Shown here: positions 7,307 to 15,404 of the stretch, in pieces | Layout of the letters: each line of letters starts with the position of its first letter | How positions within the stretch are numbered: the stretch's first letter is position 1 | NCBI RefSeq assembly: GCF_900454685.1 | Contig: NZ_UATM01000032.1 | Span: 930,001-994,000 of the forward strand | Reading direction: 5' to 3' | Length of the DNA stretch: 64,000 nucleotides | Source of the DNA: Peptoniphilus harei | GTDB taxonomy: Bacteria; Bacillota; Clostridia; Tissierellales; Peptoniphilaceae | Program-made: the position numbers and the translations under genes | Notes under the pieces: generated by a model | Told to the model about the DNA's origin: nothing | Databases searched by the model: none | What the model saw: only the letters and a program-made list of their open reading frames with translations

Positions 7307-9607
7307 GTGAAGGAAGTAAGAATCTCTGTAAGAAATTTAATAGAATTCGTCAAGAGGTCTGGCGACATAGACAGGAGATTCTTTTCCAACAAGAGGGCTG
7401 TGGAAGGGATCAAGGCACATCAAAAGGTCCAAAGAGAATACTCCAAGGACTTCTTGACAGAAGTTTTTTTGAGGACCACAGAAGAAATTGAGGGAATAAA
7501 TTTTACTGTTGAGGGCCGTGCCGATGGGATTGAGGTCACAGACCAAGTGACAGTTGATGAAATTAAATCAACTACAAGGGAGCTAGAGGACCTTGAGAAA
7601 GAAGAAAACATAATGCACTGGGCCCAAGCCAAGTGCTATGCCTACATCTATGCCAAGGACCATGAACTTGATGAGATAAATGTCATGCTGACTTACTATC
7701 AGTTGGAGTCAGAAGAAATTTTAAACATAAAAAAGACTTTCACTTTTGGAGAACTTCGTGATTTTTTCATGGGAACTCTTGTGGAATATCTTGAGTTTTC
7801 AAAAAGGATAGTTGAGTGGAAGGACACAAGGGACCAGTCTATAAAAAAATTAAAATTCCCCTTTAAGTCCTTTAGGAAGGGGCAGAGAGAACTTTCTGTT
7901 GCAGTCTATAACACCATTGATGATGAAAATAAACTGTTTGTTGAAGCCCCAACGGGGATTGGCAAGTCAATCTCCACAATATTTCCAACAATTAAGGCCA
8001 TGGGAGAGGACAAGATTGACAAGGCCTTTTACCTTGTGGCAAGGTCTACTGGTAAAAACGCAGCCAAGGACGGACTTGAAAGACTTTTAAATAAAAAACT
8101 CAGGTTAAAGCTTACAATTGTCACAGCCAAGGACAAGATCTGCATCAACGACAAGGTCGCCTGCAATCCCAAGGACTGTCCCTATGCCAAAGGTCACTTT
8201 GACAGGGTCAATGATGCTATAATCGACATCTTTGATGCCTGCGACAACTTTACAAGAGAAAATATTGAAAAGTTTGCAAGGCTCCACATGGTTTGTCCCT
8301 TTGAATACCAGCTTGACCTACTAGACTTTTCTGACTTTATTGTCTGCGACTACAATTACATATTTGACCCAACAGTATATCTAAAGAGATTTTTTGAAAA
8401 TTCCATGCTGAGGTTCACCCTCCTAGTTGACGAGAGCCACAACCTCCTTGAAAGGGGGCGGGATATGTATTCGGCAGAAGTTTCTATTCCTGACCTTGAA
8501 AGATTAAGGGAGATCTTGCCAAAAAAGAGGAAGGCAGCGAGAAGACACTTGACTCAAGCCCTTGAAGAATTTCAAAAGTTGGACTCACGCAAGACTTTTT
8601 ATTCTTATGAGTCTTTTATCGGATTTAATGGGGAAGTGGAGAAGACAGTTTTTTCCATGAACGACTTTTTGACCAAGGACAAGGACCAAGAAGATTATGA
8701 AGAAGCCTTGGATATTTATTTTGCCCTCTTTAACTACATCAAAATTTTGGAGTACTATAACAAGGATTTTGTTTCCATAAAGGACGAGGACAAGATAAGG
8801 ATAAAGTCCCTTGACATTGCTCCAATCTTTAAAAATATTTTGAAGGCACCAAGGTCTTCCATATTTTTTTCTGCAACCCTAAACCCAATTAAGTATTATG
8901 GAAAACTTCTGGGGGCAGACGAAGAAACTTCCTACTATAAGATTGAATCTCCCTTTGACCCAAAAAATCTTTTAGTCCTTCGCAACAATAAAATTTCTAC
9001 AGTTTATAGGGACAGGGAAGAATCAATTGACGAAATAATTGATAACCTCAGAGAATTTTCCCAAGATGATGGCAATTATATTTTCTTCTTCCCATCCTAT
9101 TCCTACATGGAAGCAGTCTATGAGAGATATGTAGAAATTTATGGAGATGTCATCAAGCAAGAAAGAGAAATGACAGAAGGAGAGAGGGAAGAATTTTTAA
9201 ACAACTTTACCTTCTCATCATCAACTAGGGCCTTTGCAGTTATGGGAGGAGTTTTCTCTGAAGGCATAGACTTAATTGGGGAAAGACTAAGGGGAGTTGC
9301 CATAATAAGTGTTGGCCTGCCTGGACTTTCTTACGAGAGAAATATTTTAAAGTCCCACTTCCAAAAAAAATACTCAAGGGGCTACGAGTACGCCTACATC
9401 TATCCAGGCATGATCAAGGTCATCCAATCAGCAGGCAGGGTCATAAGGACAGAAGATGATAGGGGGAAGATTCTCTTAATAGACAAGAGATTTTCACTCC
9501 CACCATATAATTTATTACTTCCTCACCACTGGCAAATTTTTGATTATGAAAAGCTAGATCAAATGAATTTGATTTTAGAAAACTTTACGAAAGAGAAAGG
9601 TAATTAA
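7307..9607 (+). CDS. DinG/XPD-like DNA helicase with N-terminal PD-(D/E)XK nuclease-like domain
   Basis: GTG start after GAAAGG; 766 residues. The first 175 residues carry a RecB/Cas4-like nuclease signature: Asp73 in GRADGIEV, Glu85-x-Lys87 in VDEIKST and a Q-x3-Y motif at Gln107-Tyr111. The helicase part has Walker A EAPTGIGKS (about 213-221), a Cys cluster between about 270 and 350 suited to an iron-sulphur cluster, motif II VDESHNL, and motif VI QSAGRVIRTEDD. This is superfamily 2, XPD/DinG branch, expected to unwind DNA 5' to 3' during repair. The nuclease fold is inferred from motif spacing. It is 27 bases after trmL. Confidence 0.88.
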   Translation: MKEVRISVRNLIEFVKRSGDIDRRFFSNKRAVEGIKAHQKVQREYSKDFLTEVFLRTTEEIEGINFTVEGRADGIEVTDQVTVDEIKSTTRELEDLEKEENIMHWAQAKCYAYIYAKDHELDEINVMLTYYQLESEEILNIKKTFTFGELRDFFMGTLVEYLEFSKRIVEWKDTRDQSIKKLKFPFKSFRKGQRELSVAVYNTIDDENKLFVEAPTGIGKSISTIFPTIKAMGEDKIDKAFYLVARSTGKNAAKDGLERLLNKKLRLKLTIVTAKDKICINDKVACNPKDCPYAKGHFDRVNDAIIDIFDACDNFTRENIEKFARLHMVCPFEYQLDLLDFSDFIVCDYNYIFDPTVYLKRFFENSMLRFTLLVDESHNLLERGRDMYSAEVSIPDLERLREILPKKRKAARRHLTQALEEFQKLDSRKTFYSYESFIGFNGEVEKTVFSMNDFLTKDKDQEDYEEALDIYFALFNYIKILEYYNKDFVSIKDEDKIRIKSLDIAPIFKNILKAPRSSIFFSATLNPIKYYGKLLGADEETSYYKIESPFDPKNLLVLRNNKISTVYRDREESIDEIIDNLREFSQDDGNYIFFFPSYSYMEAVYERYVEIYGDVIKQEREMTEGEREEFLNNFTFSSSTRAFAVMGGVFSEGIDLIGERLRGVAIISVGLPGLSYERNILKSHFQKKYSRGYEYAYIYPGMIKVIQSAGRVIRTEDDRGKILLIDKRFSLPPYNLLLPHHWQIFDYEKLDQMNLILENFTKEKGN

Positions 9608-9639
9608 AATCACAAAAAAATAAAAAAGGAGATTATACA

Positions 9640-10527
9640 ATGAATTTAGATAGGAAAAAAATTTTAGAAAAAATTGGATATGCAGTAATAGTTTCTTTTA
9701 TTATTTTTGTTTTTTTGGCATCAGTTAAATTTAAAGGAACTTCATACTCTTTTTTTGTATTTAGGTCTCTTTTAAATCCTATTTCAATTTTTATTGGATT
9801 TAGTTGTTTATTTGGTATCCATATTAGGGATTTTTTTAAAGATTTAATCAAGGGAATAAAAGAAATAAAAGTACAAGAGTTAATTTTATTTTTAAAATAT
9901 GTTTTTATTTATCAGGGAATTATTATTTTAACAACAAATTTGGATGCTTTACAAGAAATGAGCAATGATTCCACTAGTTCTATTGATTTATATGTAAGCA
10001 TTACAATGATATTATTTGTATTATTTGAAGAGTATATCTTTAGATATATAGTACAAAGGAAGTTAATGAACGTCTCAAGAGATTATGGAATCCTAGTTAT
10101 GGCAATAGTTTTTGGACTATTTCATTACGGAAAATATAAATCAGGTTTTTTATTTGGTATTGCATTAGGAATTATTTATGCAATAACAGAAAACATCACT
10201 TGTACTGTAATAATTCACTATTTTTTAAATTCAACAATATCCATGAGGATTGCGGTATTTTGTCAAAATCTTTTTATGGAAAAGAATATTGAATTGGCAC
10301 AAATAAATAAGATGACAGGATTTATAAGTCTACTTTTGGGGATTATTTTAATTTTTGGACAATTTTTGTTAAATAAAAAATATGTAGCTACTTTTAGTCA
10401 AAGGGAAAAGGAAACTATTAAAAAAGTATTGCAGGAGATTAGATATTTACCTGAACTTATAAAGATATTCCCACTTAATATAGGGCTTCTTTTTAGATTC
10501 TTTATTTTTCTACAAAAATATATCTAA
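9640..10527 (+). CDS. CPBP-family intramembrane protease (Abi/Rce1-like)
   Basis: 295 residues with about eight hydrophobic helices. The glutamic protease motifs are in place: Glu130-Glu131-x3-Arg135 in FEEYIFRYIVQ, His162 in FGLFHYG, and His193-x3-Asn197 in IIHYFLNST. The family includes prenyl-protein proteases and immunity proteins for peptide bacteriocins; no bacteriocin gene is adjacent, so the substrate is unknown. Base composition is strikingly AT-rich and codon use is shifted to A/T endings compared with the helicase upstream and the ribosomal genes downstream, which hints at acquisition. AAAAAGGAG lies before the ATG. Confidence 0.88.
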   Translation: MNLDRKKILEKIGYAVIVSFIIFVFLASVKFKGTSYSFFVFRSLLNPISIFIGFSCLFGIHIRDFFKDLIKGIKEIKVQELILFLKYVFIYQGIIILTTNLDALQEMSNDSTSSIDLYVSITMILFVLFEEYIFRYIVQRKLMNVSRDYGILVMAIVFGLFHYGKYKSGFLFGIALGIIYAITENITCTVIIHYFLNSTISMRIAVFCQNLFMEKNIELAQINKMTGFISLLLGIILIFGQFLLNKKYVATFSQREKETIKKVLQEIRYLPELIKIFPLNIGLLFRFFIFLQKYI

Positions 10528-10622
10528 GAATTTAATTTTTTGAGTATAAAAAATCATTTTTTTGTTAGGAAACTTTAATGGGACAAAAGCTTAAAAAATA
10601 GAGAAAATTTACAATAAATATC

Positions 10623-10651
10623 TTTACAAAAGAAGTCTTATGTGATAATAT
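10623..10651 (+). promoter_or_regulatory. Promoter of the rpmG-secE-nusG unit
   Basis: TTTACA (10623-10628) and TATAAT-like TAATAT (10646-10651) are separated by 17 bases, giving a start near 10658. Confidence 0.7.
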
Positions 10652-10667
10652 TGTTGAGTAAATTAGG

Positions 10668-10693
10668 AGGAGCCAAAGGCGGCTCTTTTTTTT
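10668..10693 (+). terminator. Terminator-like hairpin in the rpmG leader
   Basis: GAGCC (10670-10674) pairs with GGCTC (10681-10685) and eight T follow. It lies just after the expected transcription start and 19 bases before the rpmG ATG, so it could attenuate the operon rather than end an upstream gene. Confidence 0.6.
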
Positions 10694-10711
10694 AGCACTG
10701 GAGGTGTTTTT

Positions 10712-10861
10712 ATGGCAGATAGAGTAGTACTTGAGTGCACAGAATGTAAAAACAGAAATTATGTGACATATAAGAACAAAAAGAATACTACTGAAAGATT
10801 GGAACTTAAAAAGTATTGTAAATTCTGTAAAGAACATACAACACATAAGGAAACTAAGTAA
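10712..10861 (+). CDS. rpmG: Ribosomal protein bL33
   Basis: 49 residues starting [17 protein letters not shown] and ending THKETK. The zinc-binding pairs CTEC and CKFC are both kept, so this is the zinc-containing form. bL33 is a component of the large ribosomal subunit near the E site. A GGAGGTG site precedes the ATG. It is followed nine bases later by secE, the normal Firmicutes order rpmG-secE-nusG. Confidence 0.95.
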   Translation: MADRVVLECTECKNRNYVTYKNKKNTTERLELKKYCKFCKEHTTHKETK

Positions 10862-10870
10862 GGAGGATTT

Positions 10871-11086
10871 ATGGCTACTAAAACTACACCTAAGACTGAA
10901 GAGAAAAAAGGCGGTCTAGGTAGATATTTTAGAGGTGTGAAATCTGAATTCAAAAAAGTTGTATGGCCTACTAAGGATACTGTAATCAAATATTCTATTA
11001 TAGTAATCGTGGCAGTTATTTTGTCATCACTACTATTACTAGCATATGATAAGATCATAATGTTTTTATTTGGTTTTATTTATTGA
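10871..11086 (+). CDS. secE: Preprotein translocase subunit SecE
   Basis: 71 residues with a single C-terminal membrane helix (about 42-66) after a basic amphipathic segment. The conserved KSEFKKVVWPTKDTV motif is the SecE signature. SecE clamps SecY in the SecYEG channel. It sits between rpmG and nusG, as in most bacteria, with AAGGAGG before the ATG. Confidence 0.95.
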   Translation: MATKTTPKTEEKKGGLGRYFRGVKSEFKKVVWPTKDTVIKYSIIVIVAVILSSLLLLAYDKIIMFLFGFIY

Positions 11087-11100
11087 TTGGAGTGTTATAG

Positions 11101-11643
11101 TTGGATACACAAGAGCTTAACAACAATGAAGCTTCAAAATGGTATGTAATACACACTTATTCAGGTTATGAAAAAAAGGTAAAGGCAAATATGGAAGCTA
11201 TGGTTCACAATCGTGGCATGGAAGATGTCATCTTCGACATTAGGATTCCTATGGAAGACTATGTGGAAACAAAAGATGGCGTGTCCAAGGCAAAGGAAAG
11301 AAAGATGTTCCCATCTTATGTCCTTGTAAACATGATTATGAATGACGAAACTTGGTATCTTGTAAGAAATACAAGAGGTGTAACTGGTTTCGTTGGACCT
11401 GCATCTAAGCCTGTACCCCTAACTGATGAAGAAGTGTTACTACTTGGAGTTACTGATAACAAAGAGTTATTCGATAATTACGAGATAGGGGAGTTAGTCA
11501 AGGTTATAAATGGACCCTTCAAAGACTTGGTGGGTAAAATTGACGACTTCAATTACGACAAGGAAAAAGTTAAAGTTTGTATCTCCATGTTTGGAAGGGA
11601 TACAATAGTTGAATTGGATTTCAATCAAATTATTAAAGAGTAA
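11101..11643 (+). CDS. nusG: Transcription elongation/antitermination factor NusG
   Basis: TTG start with GGAG upstream; 180 residues. The NGN domain begins [17 protein letters not shown] and contains FPSYVLVNM and [11 protein letters not shown]. The C-terminal KOW domain runs from about residue 125 ([20 protein letters not shown]). NusG binds RNA polymerase and contributes to pausing, Rho function and ribosome coupling. The N-terminal leader of about 12 residues before SKWYVIH is a little longer than minimal, but no other start has a better site. Confidence 0.95.
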   Translation: MDTQELNNNEASKWYVIHTYSGYEKKVKANMEAMVHNRGMEDVIFDIRIPMEDYVETKDGVSKAKERKMFPSYVLVNMIMNDETWYLVRNTRGVTGFVGPASKPVPLTDEEVLLLGVTDNKELFDNYEIGELVKVINGPFKDLVGKIDDFNYDKEKVKVCISMFGRDTIVELDFNQIIKE

Positions 11644-11649
11644 GAGATG

Positions 11650-11684
11650 TGTGGGAGGGTAAACCCGCATTACCACAAGGAGGA
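11650..11684 (+). promoter_or_regulatory. Hairpin before rplK (GTGGGAGG...TACCAC type)
   Basis: TGTGG (11650-11654) pairs with CCACA (11673-11677) around an inner GGGT/ACCC pair, and the Shine-Dalgarno site follows at once. A second copy of the same design precedes rplA. Confidence 0.55.
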
Positions 11685-11690
11685 AATAAA

Positions 11691-12116
11691 ATGGCAAAAA
11701 AAGTCATAGCATTAGTAAAATTACAAATTCCTGCAGGAAAAGCTACACCAGCTCCACCAGTTGGTACAGCACTAGGACCTCATGGTGTAAACATCATGCA
11801 GTTCACAAAGGAATTTAACGCAAAGACTCAAGATCAAGCAGGTATGATTATCCCTGTTGTTCTTACAGTTTATCAAGATCGTTCTTTCACTTTTATCACT
11901 AAGACTCCACCAGCAGCAGTGCTTATTAAGAAAGCTCTTAATTTGCCAAAAGCTAGTGGTGAACCTAACAAGAAAAAAGTTGGAAAGCTAACAAAGGCAC
12001 AAGTTGAAGATATAGCTAAAACTAAGATGCCAGATCTTAACGCAGCAAACTTAGAAGCAGCTGTTGAATTGATCGCTGGTACAGCTAGAAGTATGGGTAT
12101 AGAAGTAGAAAGATAA
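11691..12116 (+). CDS. rplK: Ribosomal protein uL11
   Basis: 141 residues from the ATG at 11691 (AAGGAGG at -11), the standard length; an in-frame upstream extension is not used. The N-terminal [25 protein letters not shown] and the RNA-binding C-terminal domain ending [11 protein letters not shown] are typical. uL11 forms the base of the GTPase-associated stalk on 23S rRNA together with L10 and L7/L12. It is followed by rplA with a 39-base gap. Confidence 0.96.
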   Translation: MAKKVIALVKLQIPAGKATPAPPVGTALGPHGVNIMQFTKEFNAKTQDQAGMIIPVVLTVYQDRSFTFITKTPPAAVLIKKALNLPKASGEPNKKKVGKLTKAQVEDIAKTKMPDLNAANLEAAVELIAGTARSMGIEVER

Positions 12117-12151
12117 GTGGGAGGCTGAGCCGTAGGTACCACGAAGGAGGT
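12117..12151 (+). promoter_or_regulatory. Hairpin before rplA (GTGGGAGG...TACCAC type)
   Basis: GTGG (12117-12120) pairs with CCAC (12139-12142), enclosing GGC-TGA-GCC (12123-12131), directly before AAGGAGG. It matches the element before rplK in layout, not in full sequence. Confidence 0.55.
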
Positions 12152-12155
12152 AAAT

Positions 12156-12857
12156 ATGCCAAAAAGAGGTAAAAAATATCAAGAAAGCGCTAAGCTTGTA
12201 GATAGATCGAATTTATATGATGTTAATGAAGCTCTTGACTTAGTTACAAAAACTGCTAAGGCAAACTTTGACGAAACAGTAGAACTTGCAGTGAGACTTG
12301 GTGTAGATCCAAGACACGCTGACCAACAAGTTAGAGGTACTGTAGTACTTCCTAACGGAACAGGTAAAGAAGTTAAGGTACTTGTTCTTGCTAAGGGAGA
12401 CAAGATTAAGGAAGCTGAAGCAGCTGGTGCTGACTTCGCTGGCGGAGAAGAATTAGTTGAAAAAATCCAAAACGAAAACTGGTTTGGATTTGACGTAATT
12501 ATTGCAACTCCAGATATGATGGGCGTAGTTGGTAAAATCGGTAGAGTTCTTGGACCAAAGGGACTTATGCCAAACCCTAAATCAGGTACAGTTACATTTG
12601 ATGTAGAACAAGCTGTAAAAGAAATCAAGGCTGGTAAGGTTGAATATAGAGTTGACAAGGCTGCTATTATCAACGTTCCAATCGGAAAAGTTTCTTTCGG
12701 AGCTGACAAACTTGCTGAAAACTTCAAGACAATTGCAGATGCTATTATTAAAGCAAGACCAGCAGCTGCTAAGGGTCGTTATTTAAAATCAGTAACAGTT
12801 TCATCAACAATGGGACCTGGAATCAAAGTAAATGGTTCAAAATTAATGGAAAAATAA
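12156..12857 (+). CDS. rplA: Ribosomal protein uL1
   Basis: 233 residues, full family length. Diagnostic blocks are the N-terminal [13 protein letters not shown], the hinge region [21 protein letters not shown] and the end [12 protein letters not shown]. uL1 shapes the mobile L1 stalk at the ribosomal E site and in many bacteria represses its own operon by binding the mRNA. A strong terminator follows, so unlike in most Firmicutes rplJ is not directly next. Confidence 0.96.
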   Translation: MPKRGKKYQESAKLVDRSNLYDVNEALDLVTKTAKANFDETVELAVRLGVDPRHADQQVRGTVVLPNGTGKEVKVLVLAKGDKIKEAEAAGADFAGGEELVEKIQNENWFGFDVIIATPDMMGVVGKIGRVLGPKGLMPNPKSGTVTFDVEQAVKEIKAGKVEYRVDKAAIINVPIGKVSFGADKLAENFKTIADAIIKARPAAAKGRYLKSVTVSSTMGPGIKVNGSKLMEK

Positions 12858-12870
12858 AAACACCTAAGAT

Positions 12871-12946
12871 AAATAAAACCCCTCAACTTCTCATGAAGCG
12901 AGGGGTTTTTTTAGGACTTAAGTTTGTAAACTTAGGTCTTTTTTTA
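12871..12946 (+). terminator. Double terminator after rplA, copy A of a duplicated element
   Basis: Hairpin 1 pairs ACCCCTC (12878-12884) with GAGGGGT (12900-12906), with inner CTTC/GAAG, followed by T7. Hairpin 2 is an 11-bp stem at 12915-12938 followed by T7. A near-identical copy lies at 14287-14361. Confidence 0.85.
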
Positions 12947-12998
12947 TGAGAAATAAAAAAATAGTAAAAAATTAAGGGGTTTTATTTTCTAAAAATAC

Positions 12999-13027
12999 TT
13001 GCAATTTGTAGAATAAAAACTTATAAT
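12999..13027 (+). promoter_or_regulatory. Promoter of the YitT leader RNA
   Basis: TTGCAA (12999-13004), 17-base spacer, TATAAT (13022-13027). The expected start is near 13034. Confidence 0.75.
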
Positions 13028-13033
13028 ATTGAA

Positions 13034-13312
13034 GTTGATTTAAGTATTTTACGGTGGTTACCGAAATTTTCAGGTAGTTTTTATCTGATGCTAAAGTTTA
13101 CGACTAAGAGCCTTTTATATGCCTGATGTGGCAGATAAAAAGCGAAAAAGTAACTATTATGCTCAGAGTTTTTACAAGAAAAAATCAGCAAATAAAAAGC
13201 ATCAACACCACGAGATTGCAAAAGTACGAAGGTTATCCTTACGACCGACAGCAGTCTTTTTTTGTTGGTTGGATACCCTTCTAATATTGCAAAATATTAA
13301 GGAGGTGTTAAA
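13034..13312 (+). ncRNA. Long structured leader RNA before the YitT gene, class unknown
   Basis: About 279 nt lie between a strong promoter and the ATG. Visible pairings: CGGT/ACCG hairpin at 13052-13063; a perfect 10-bp stem between 13078-13087 and 13132-13141 enclosing a 44-nt multiloop; GTGGT near 13055 with ACCAC near 13209 as a possible closing stem; a GU-containing stem around a T7 run at 13231-13270; and TAATATT-GCAA-AATATTA (13282-13299) touching the AAGGAGG site. This looks like a riboswitch or other cis-acting RNA, but I could not match it to a known class. A T-box was considered and rejected. Confidence 0.55.
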
Positions 13313-13954
13313 ATGCTAAATCAAAAGCTGACTTGGTTAAAATTAACAAGAGCAGGATTAATTAGTATTATTTTAGGATCTATGATTGAGGCTTTTACAG
13401 TTGTAAACATTCATATCCCATCTCAAATTACAGAAGGTGGAATCCTAGGACTGGCAATATTATTTTATAGGACCCTTGGTATAAACCCATCGATCCTAAG
13501 TTTAATAATGGATGCGATTTGTATAATTATTGGAATAAATATTTTTGGAAAGGCATTTTTAAGAAAGACTTTATTAGCTTCTATATTATTTGCCGTTTTT
13601 TATAAAATATTTTCCATTATGGGACCAATACTCCCTAATCTTTACAGCTATCCACTTTTGGCAGCTATAGTTGGAGGTATTGGAATTGGACTAGGTTGTG
13701 GACTTGTAGTATCTCAAGGAGGAGCCACAGGTGGAGACGATGCCCTGGCCCTTGTAGTGTCAAACAAGACTAAGATGAATATTTCTTACGCCTACTTACT
13801 AATGGACGTAATAGTCTTAGTAATGTCCTTAACTTATATTCCATTCACTAGATTAATTTACTCACTAATTACCACAACAGTATCATCTGTTTTAGTAGGT
13901 CAATTTGAGATTAATCCTAGTAGCCCGGTGGAAAAAACAAATCTTTCCATTTAA
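13313..13954 (+). CDS. YitT-family membrane protein
   Basis: 213 residues with five to six membrane helices. The motif GLGCGLVVSQGGATGGDDALAL is the conserved Gly-rich segment of the YitT/DUF161 family, and the N-terminal GLISIILGSMIEAFTVVNIHIPS fits too. The C-terminal DUF2179 domain found in longer YitT proteins is absent, so this is a membrane-only short form. Function is unknown for the family; transport is often suggested. AAGGAGGTG lies just before the ATG. It is a single-gene transcript with a long structured leader and its own terminator. Confidence 0.85.
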   Translation: MLNQKLTWLKLTRAGLISIILGSMIEAFTVVNIHIPSQITEGGILGLAILFYRTLGINPSILSLIMDAICIIIGINIFGKAFLRKTLLASILFAVFYKIFSIMGPILPNLYSYPLLAAIVGGIGIGLGCGLVVSQGGATGGDDALALVVSNKTKMNISYAYLLMDVIVLVMSLTYIPFTRLIYSLITTTVSSVLVGQFEINPSSPVEKTNLSI

Positions 13955-14020
13955 AATTTATTTTAAATGAGAGTTTTCCAAGTTTATATAAAAAAGTGGC
14001 TTGACTACTTTTAATAACAT

Positions 14021-14069
14021 AAATAGTGCATGATTGGAAGTAATTTCTATCTTGCACTATTTTTTATTG
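14021..14069 (+). terminator. Terminator of the YitT gene
   Basis: A 10-bp stem AAATAGTGCA (14021-14030) / TGCACTATTT (14053-14062) with a 22-base loop is followed by T-rich sequence. Confidence 0.75.
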
Positions 14070-14286
14070 TAAAGAATTAAGACGCCGAATTTCTTTTGGG
14101 TTTAGAATCTATGAAAAATTAAGTCTTAAAAGTTGAAATGTCTGTGAGAGTGTAGATAAGATTATAAAAAAAGAATTTTTCAAATTCGCAGCTCTAAAAA
14201 ATTCTTAAAATCTATTATGTAGGAATAATAAAGTCAAAAGTTGAGAAAATATTTTAAAATATTATTAAAAATAAAACAGTAAATAT
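14070..14286. other. Gene-free AT-rich stretch between YitT terminator and repeat copy B
   Basis: No open frame with a ribosome site is seen. The only structure is an inverted repeat AAGAATTTTT (14171-14180) / AAAAAATTCTT (14196-14206). Confidence 0.5.
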
Positions 14287-14361
14287 AAATAAACCCCTTA
14301 ACTTCTTATGAAGCGAGGGGTTTTTTTAGGATTTAAGTTTATAAACTTAGGTCCTTTTTTA
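14287..14361 (+). repeat. Copy B of the double-terminator element
   Basis: About 75 bases match 12871-12946 with only a handful of changes. Both hairpins are kept; changes in hairpin 2 preserve pairing (CG becomes TG wobble). No gene on the plus strand needs a terminator here because YitT already has one, so this looks like a duplicated flank of the inserted segment. Confidence 0.8.
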
Positions 14362-14371
14362 ATATAAAATT

Positions 14372-14926
14372 TTATAGCTTTTGTAAGTCACGAGTTAAGA
14401 ACTTTCTTAGTAGGAATATTACAAAAACTGTAACGGCAAAATCAACTGATAAGAATGATGCGTTGTAAGTTATTGAATAAACCCAAGAGTTCATACCAGC
14501 AGGTGTGAATTCCTTGAAGAAAATGACACCTGATAGGACGTGACAAACAAATCTGCCTAGGATTCCTACAAGAGATCCAAGTAGGATTGTCTTAATAGAG
14601 TTAGTTTTCTCAAACTCATCCTTATAGAGTCCTGCAAGTCCAAGAAGACCGTAGGCCAAAGGATAGTCTAATATAGCTTGGACTGGGTGATAAACACTGC
14701 CGCCAAGAATAATAGACATGACACCGTAAACTGCACCTACAACAAAGCCTTTTACTGGTCCATACCTTAGGGCAAAAATAATTAGTGGAATCATCTTGCC
14801 AGGAGTAATAGATCCACCATTAGGCAGCTGATAGAGTTTAACAGTACGAAGAATAAGAGCAAGAGCTATACAAACGGCTCCCTCAACTAACATTTTTGTT
14901 GTCCAATTTTTATTTGTTTTTTGCAT
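14372..14926 (-). CDS. thiT: Energy-coupling factor thiamine transporter, S component ThiT
   Basis: 184 residues from the ATG at 14926, which has AAAGGAGG nine bases before it; an upstream in-frame ATG overlaps that site and is rejected. Six membrane helices are visible, with NGGSITPGKMIPLIIFALRYGP matching the ThiT substrate-site region (Gly-Gly-Ser then the loop before helix 3) and WVYSITYNASFL near the C-terminus providing the aromatic and Asn residues of the thiamine pocket. ThiT captures thiamine and works with a shared ECF module encoded elsewhere. A TPP riboswitch precedes it, which confirms the substrate. Confidence 0.92.
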   Translation of the reverse strand: MQKTNKNWTTKMLVEGAVCIALALILRTVKLYQLPNGGSITPGKMIPLIIFALRYGPVKGFVVGAVYGVMSIILGGSVYHPVQAILDYPLAYGLLGLAGLYKDEFEKTNSIKTILLGSLVGILGRFVCHVLSGVIFFKEFTPAGMNSWVYSITYNASFLSVDFAVTVFVIFLLRKFLTRDLQKL

Positions 14927-14965
14927 AAAAAAATACCTCCTTTGCACAAATACTTAAAGAGGTTT

Positions 14966-15040
14966 AGACACTTCCCTCCGCAAGCATTACCTTGATTGGT
15001 TAAAGGGTATAATCTCAGCCTTCTGGCACCCCTAGTGCAA
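14966..15040 (-). promoter_or_regulatory. TPP riboswitch controlling thiT
   Basis: On the minus strand the conserved blocks GGGGTGCC, CTGAGATTATACCC and the GGTAATGC-GGAGGGAA segment appear in order. No clear terminator separates it from the gene, so control may be at ribosome-site access. Confidence 0.92.
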
Positions 15041-15045
15041 ATAAC

Positions 15046-15074
15046 ATTATAAGATAAGGAAAATATATTGTAAA
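15046..15074 (-). promoter_or_regulatory. Promoter of thiT
   Basis: On the minus strand TTTACA (15069-15074) and TATAAT (15046-15051) are 17 bases apart, a few bases upstream of the riboswitch. Confidence 0.75.
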
Positions 15075-15152
15075 GGAAAAGAGATAAGGTTAATAAAGTT
15101 TTGGTTTCTTTTTAATACAAGTTTTGAGATAAGGGTAAAAATTTAAAATTAG

Positions 15153-15404
15153 TGAGATGTAAAATATAAATGATTTGTAAAATTTTTAAGACCTAAGAAT
15201 TAAATATGACTTCACAAGTAATTGTTACTTAAGAATTAATTGGGACTAAAAACTTAATGGTGACTTAATAAAAAACTATGACTTAAGAAATAATTGTGAC
15301 TTCACAATTAATTATGACTTAATAAAAAATTATTAACTTGCAATATTTTATGAGTTCATAAATTTTTATAATTTAATGAAAAATTATGCCTTAAGAATAT
15401 TTTT
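15153..15404. repeat. Degenerate tandem array with exact 18-bp period (array B)
   Basis: Fourteen units start at 15153, 15171, 15189, 15207, 15225, 15243, 15261, 15279, 15297, 15315, 15333, 15351, 15369 and 15387, without one base of drift. The best units are TGACTTAATAAAAAACTA, TGACTTAAGAAATAATTG and TGACTTAATAAAAAATTA. It lies between the thiT promoter and the rplJ promoter. Stop codons occur in every frame. The remainder of this gap to 15582 is plain AT-rich sequence. Confidence 0.85.

Noticed and set aside
13050..13064. T-box motif (GGTGGTTACCG) before YitT
   Set aside because: It resembles the T-box GGTGGTACCGCG but lies at the start of the leader, not next to a terminator, and is a simple self-complementary hairpin.
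15153..15404. CRISPR array
   Set aside because: Period is 18 bases with no separate spacers and no conserved repeat longer than a few bases; no cas genes nearby.
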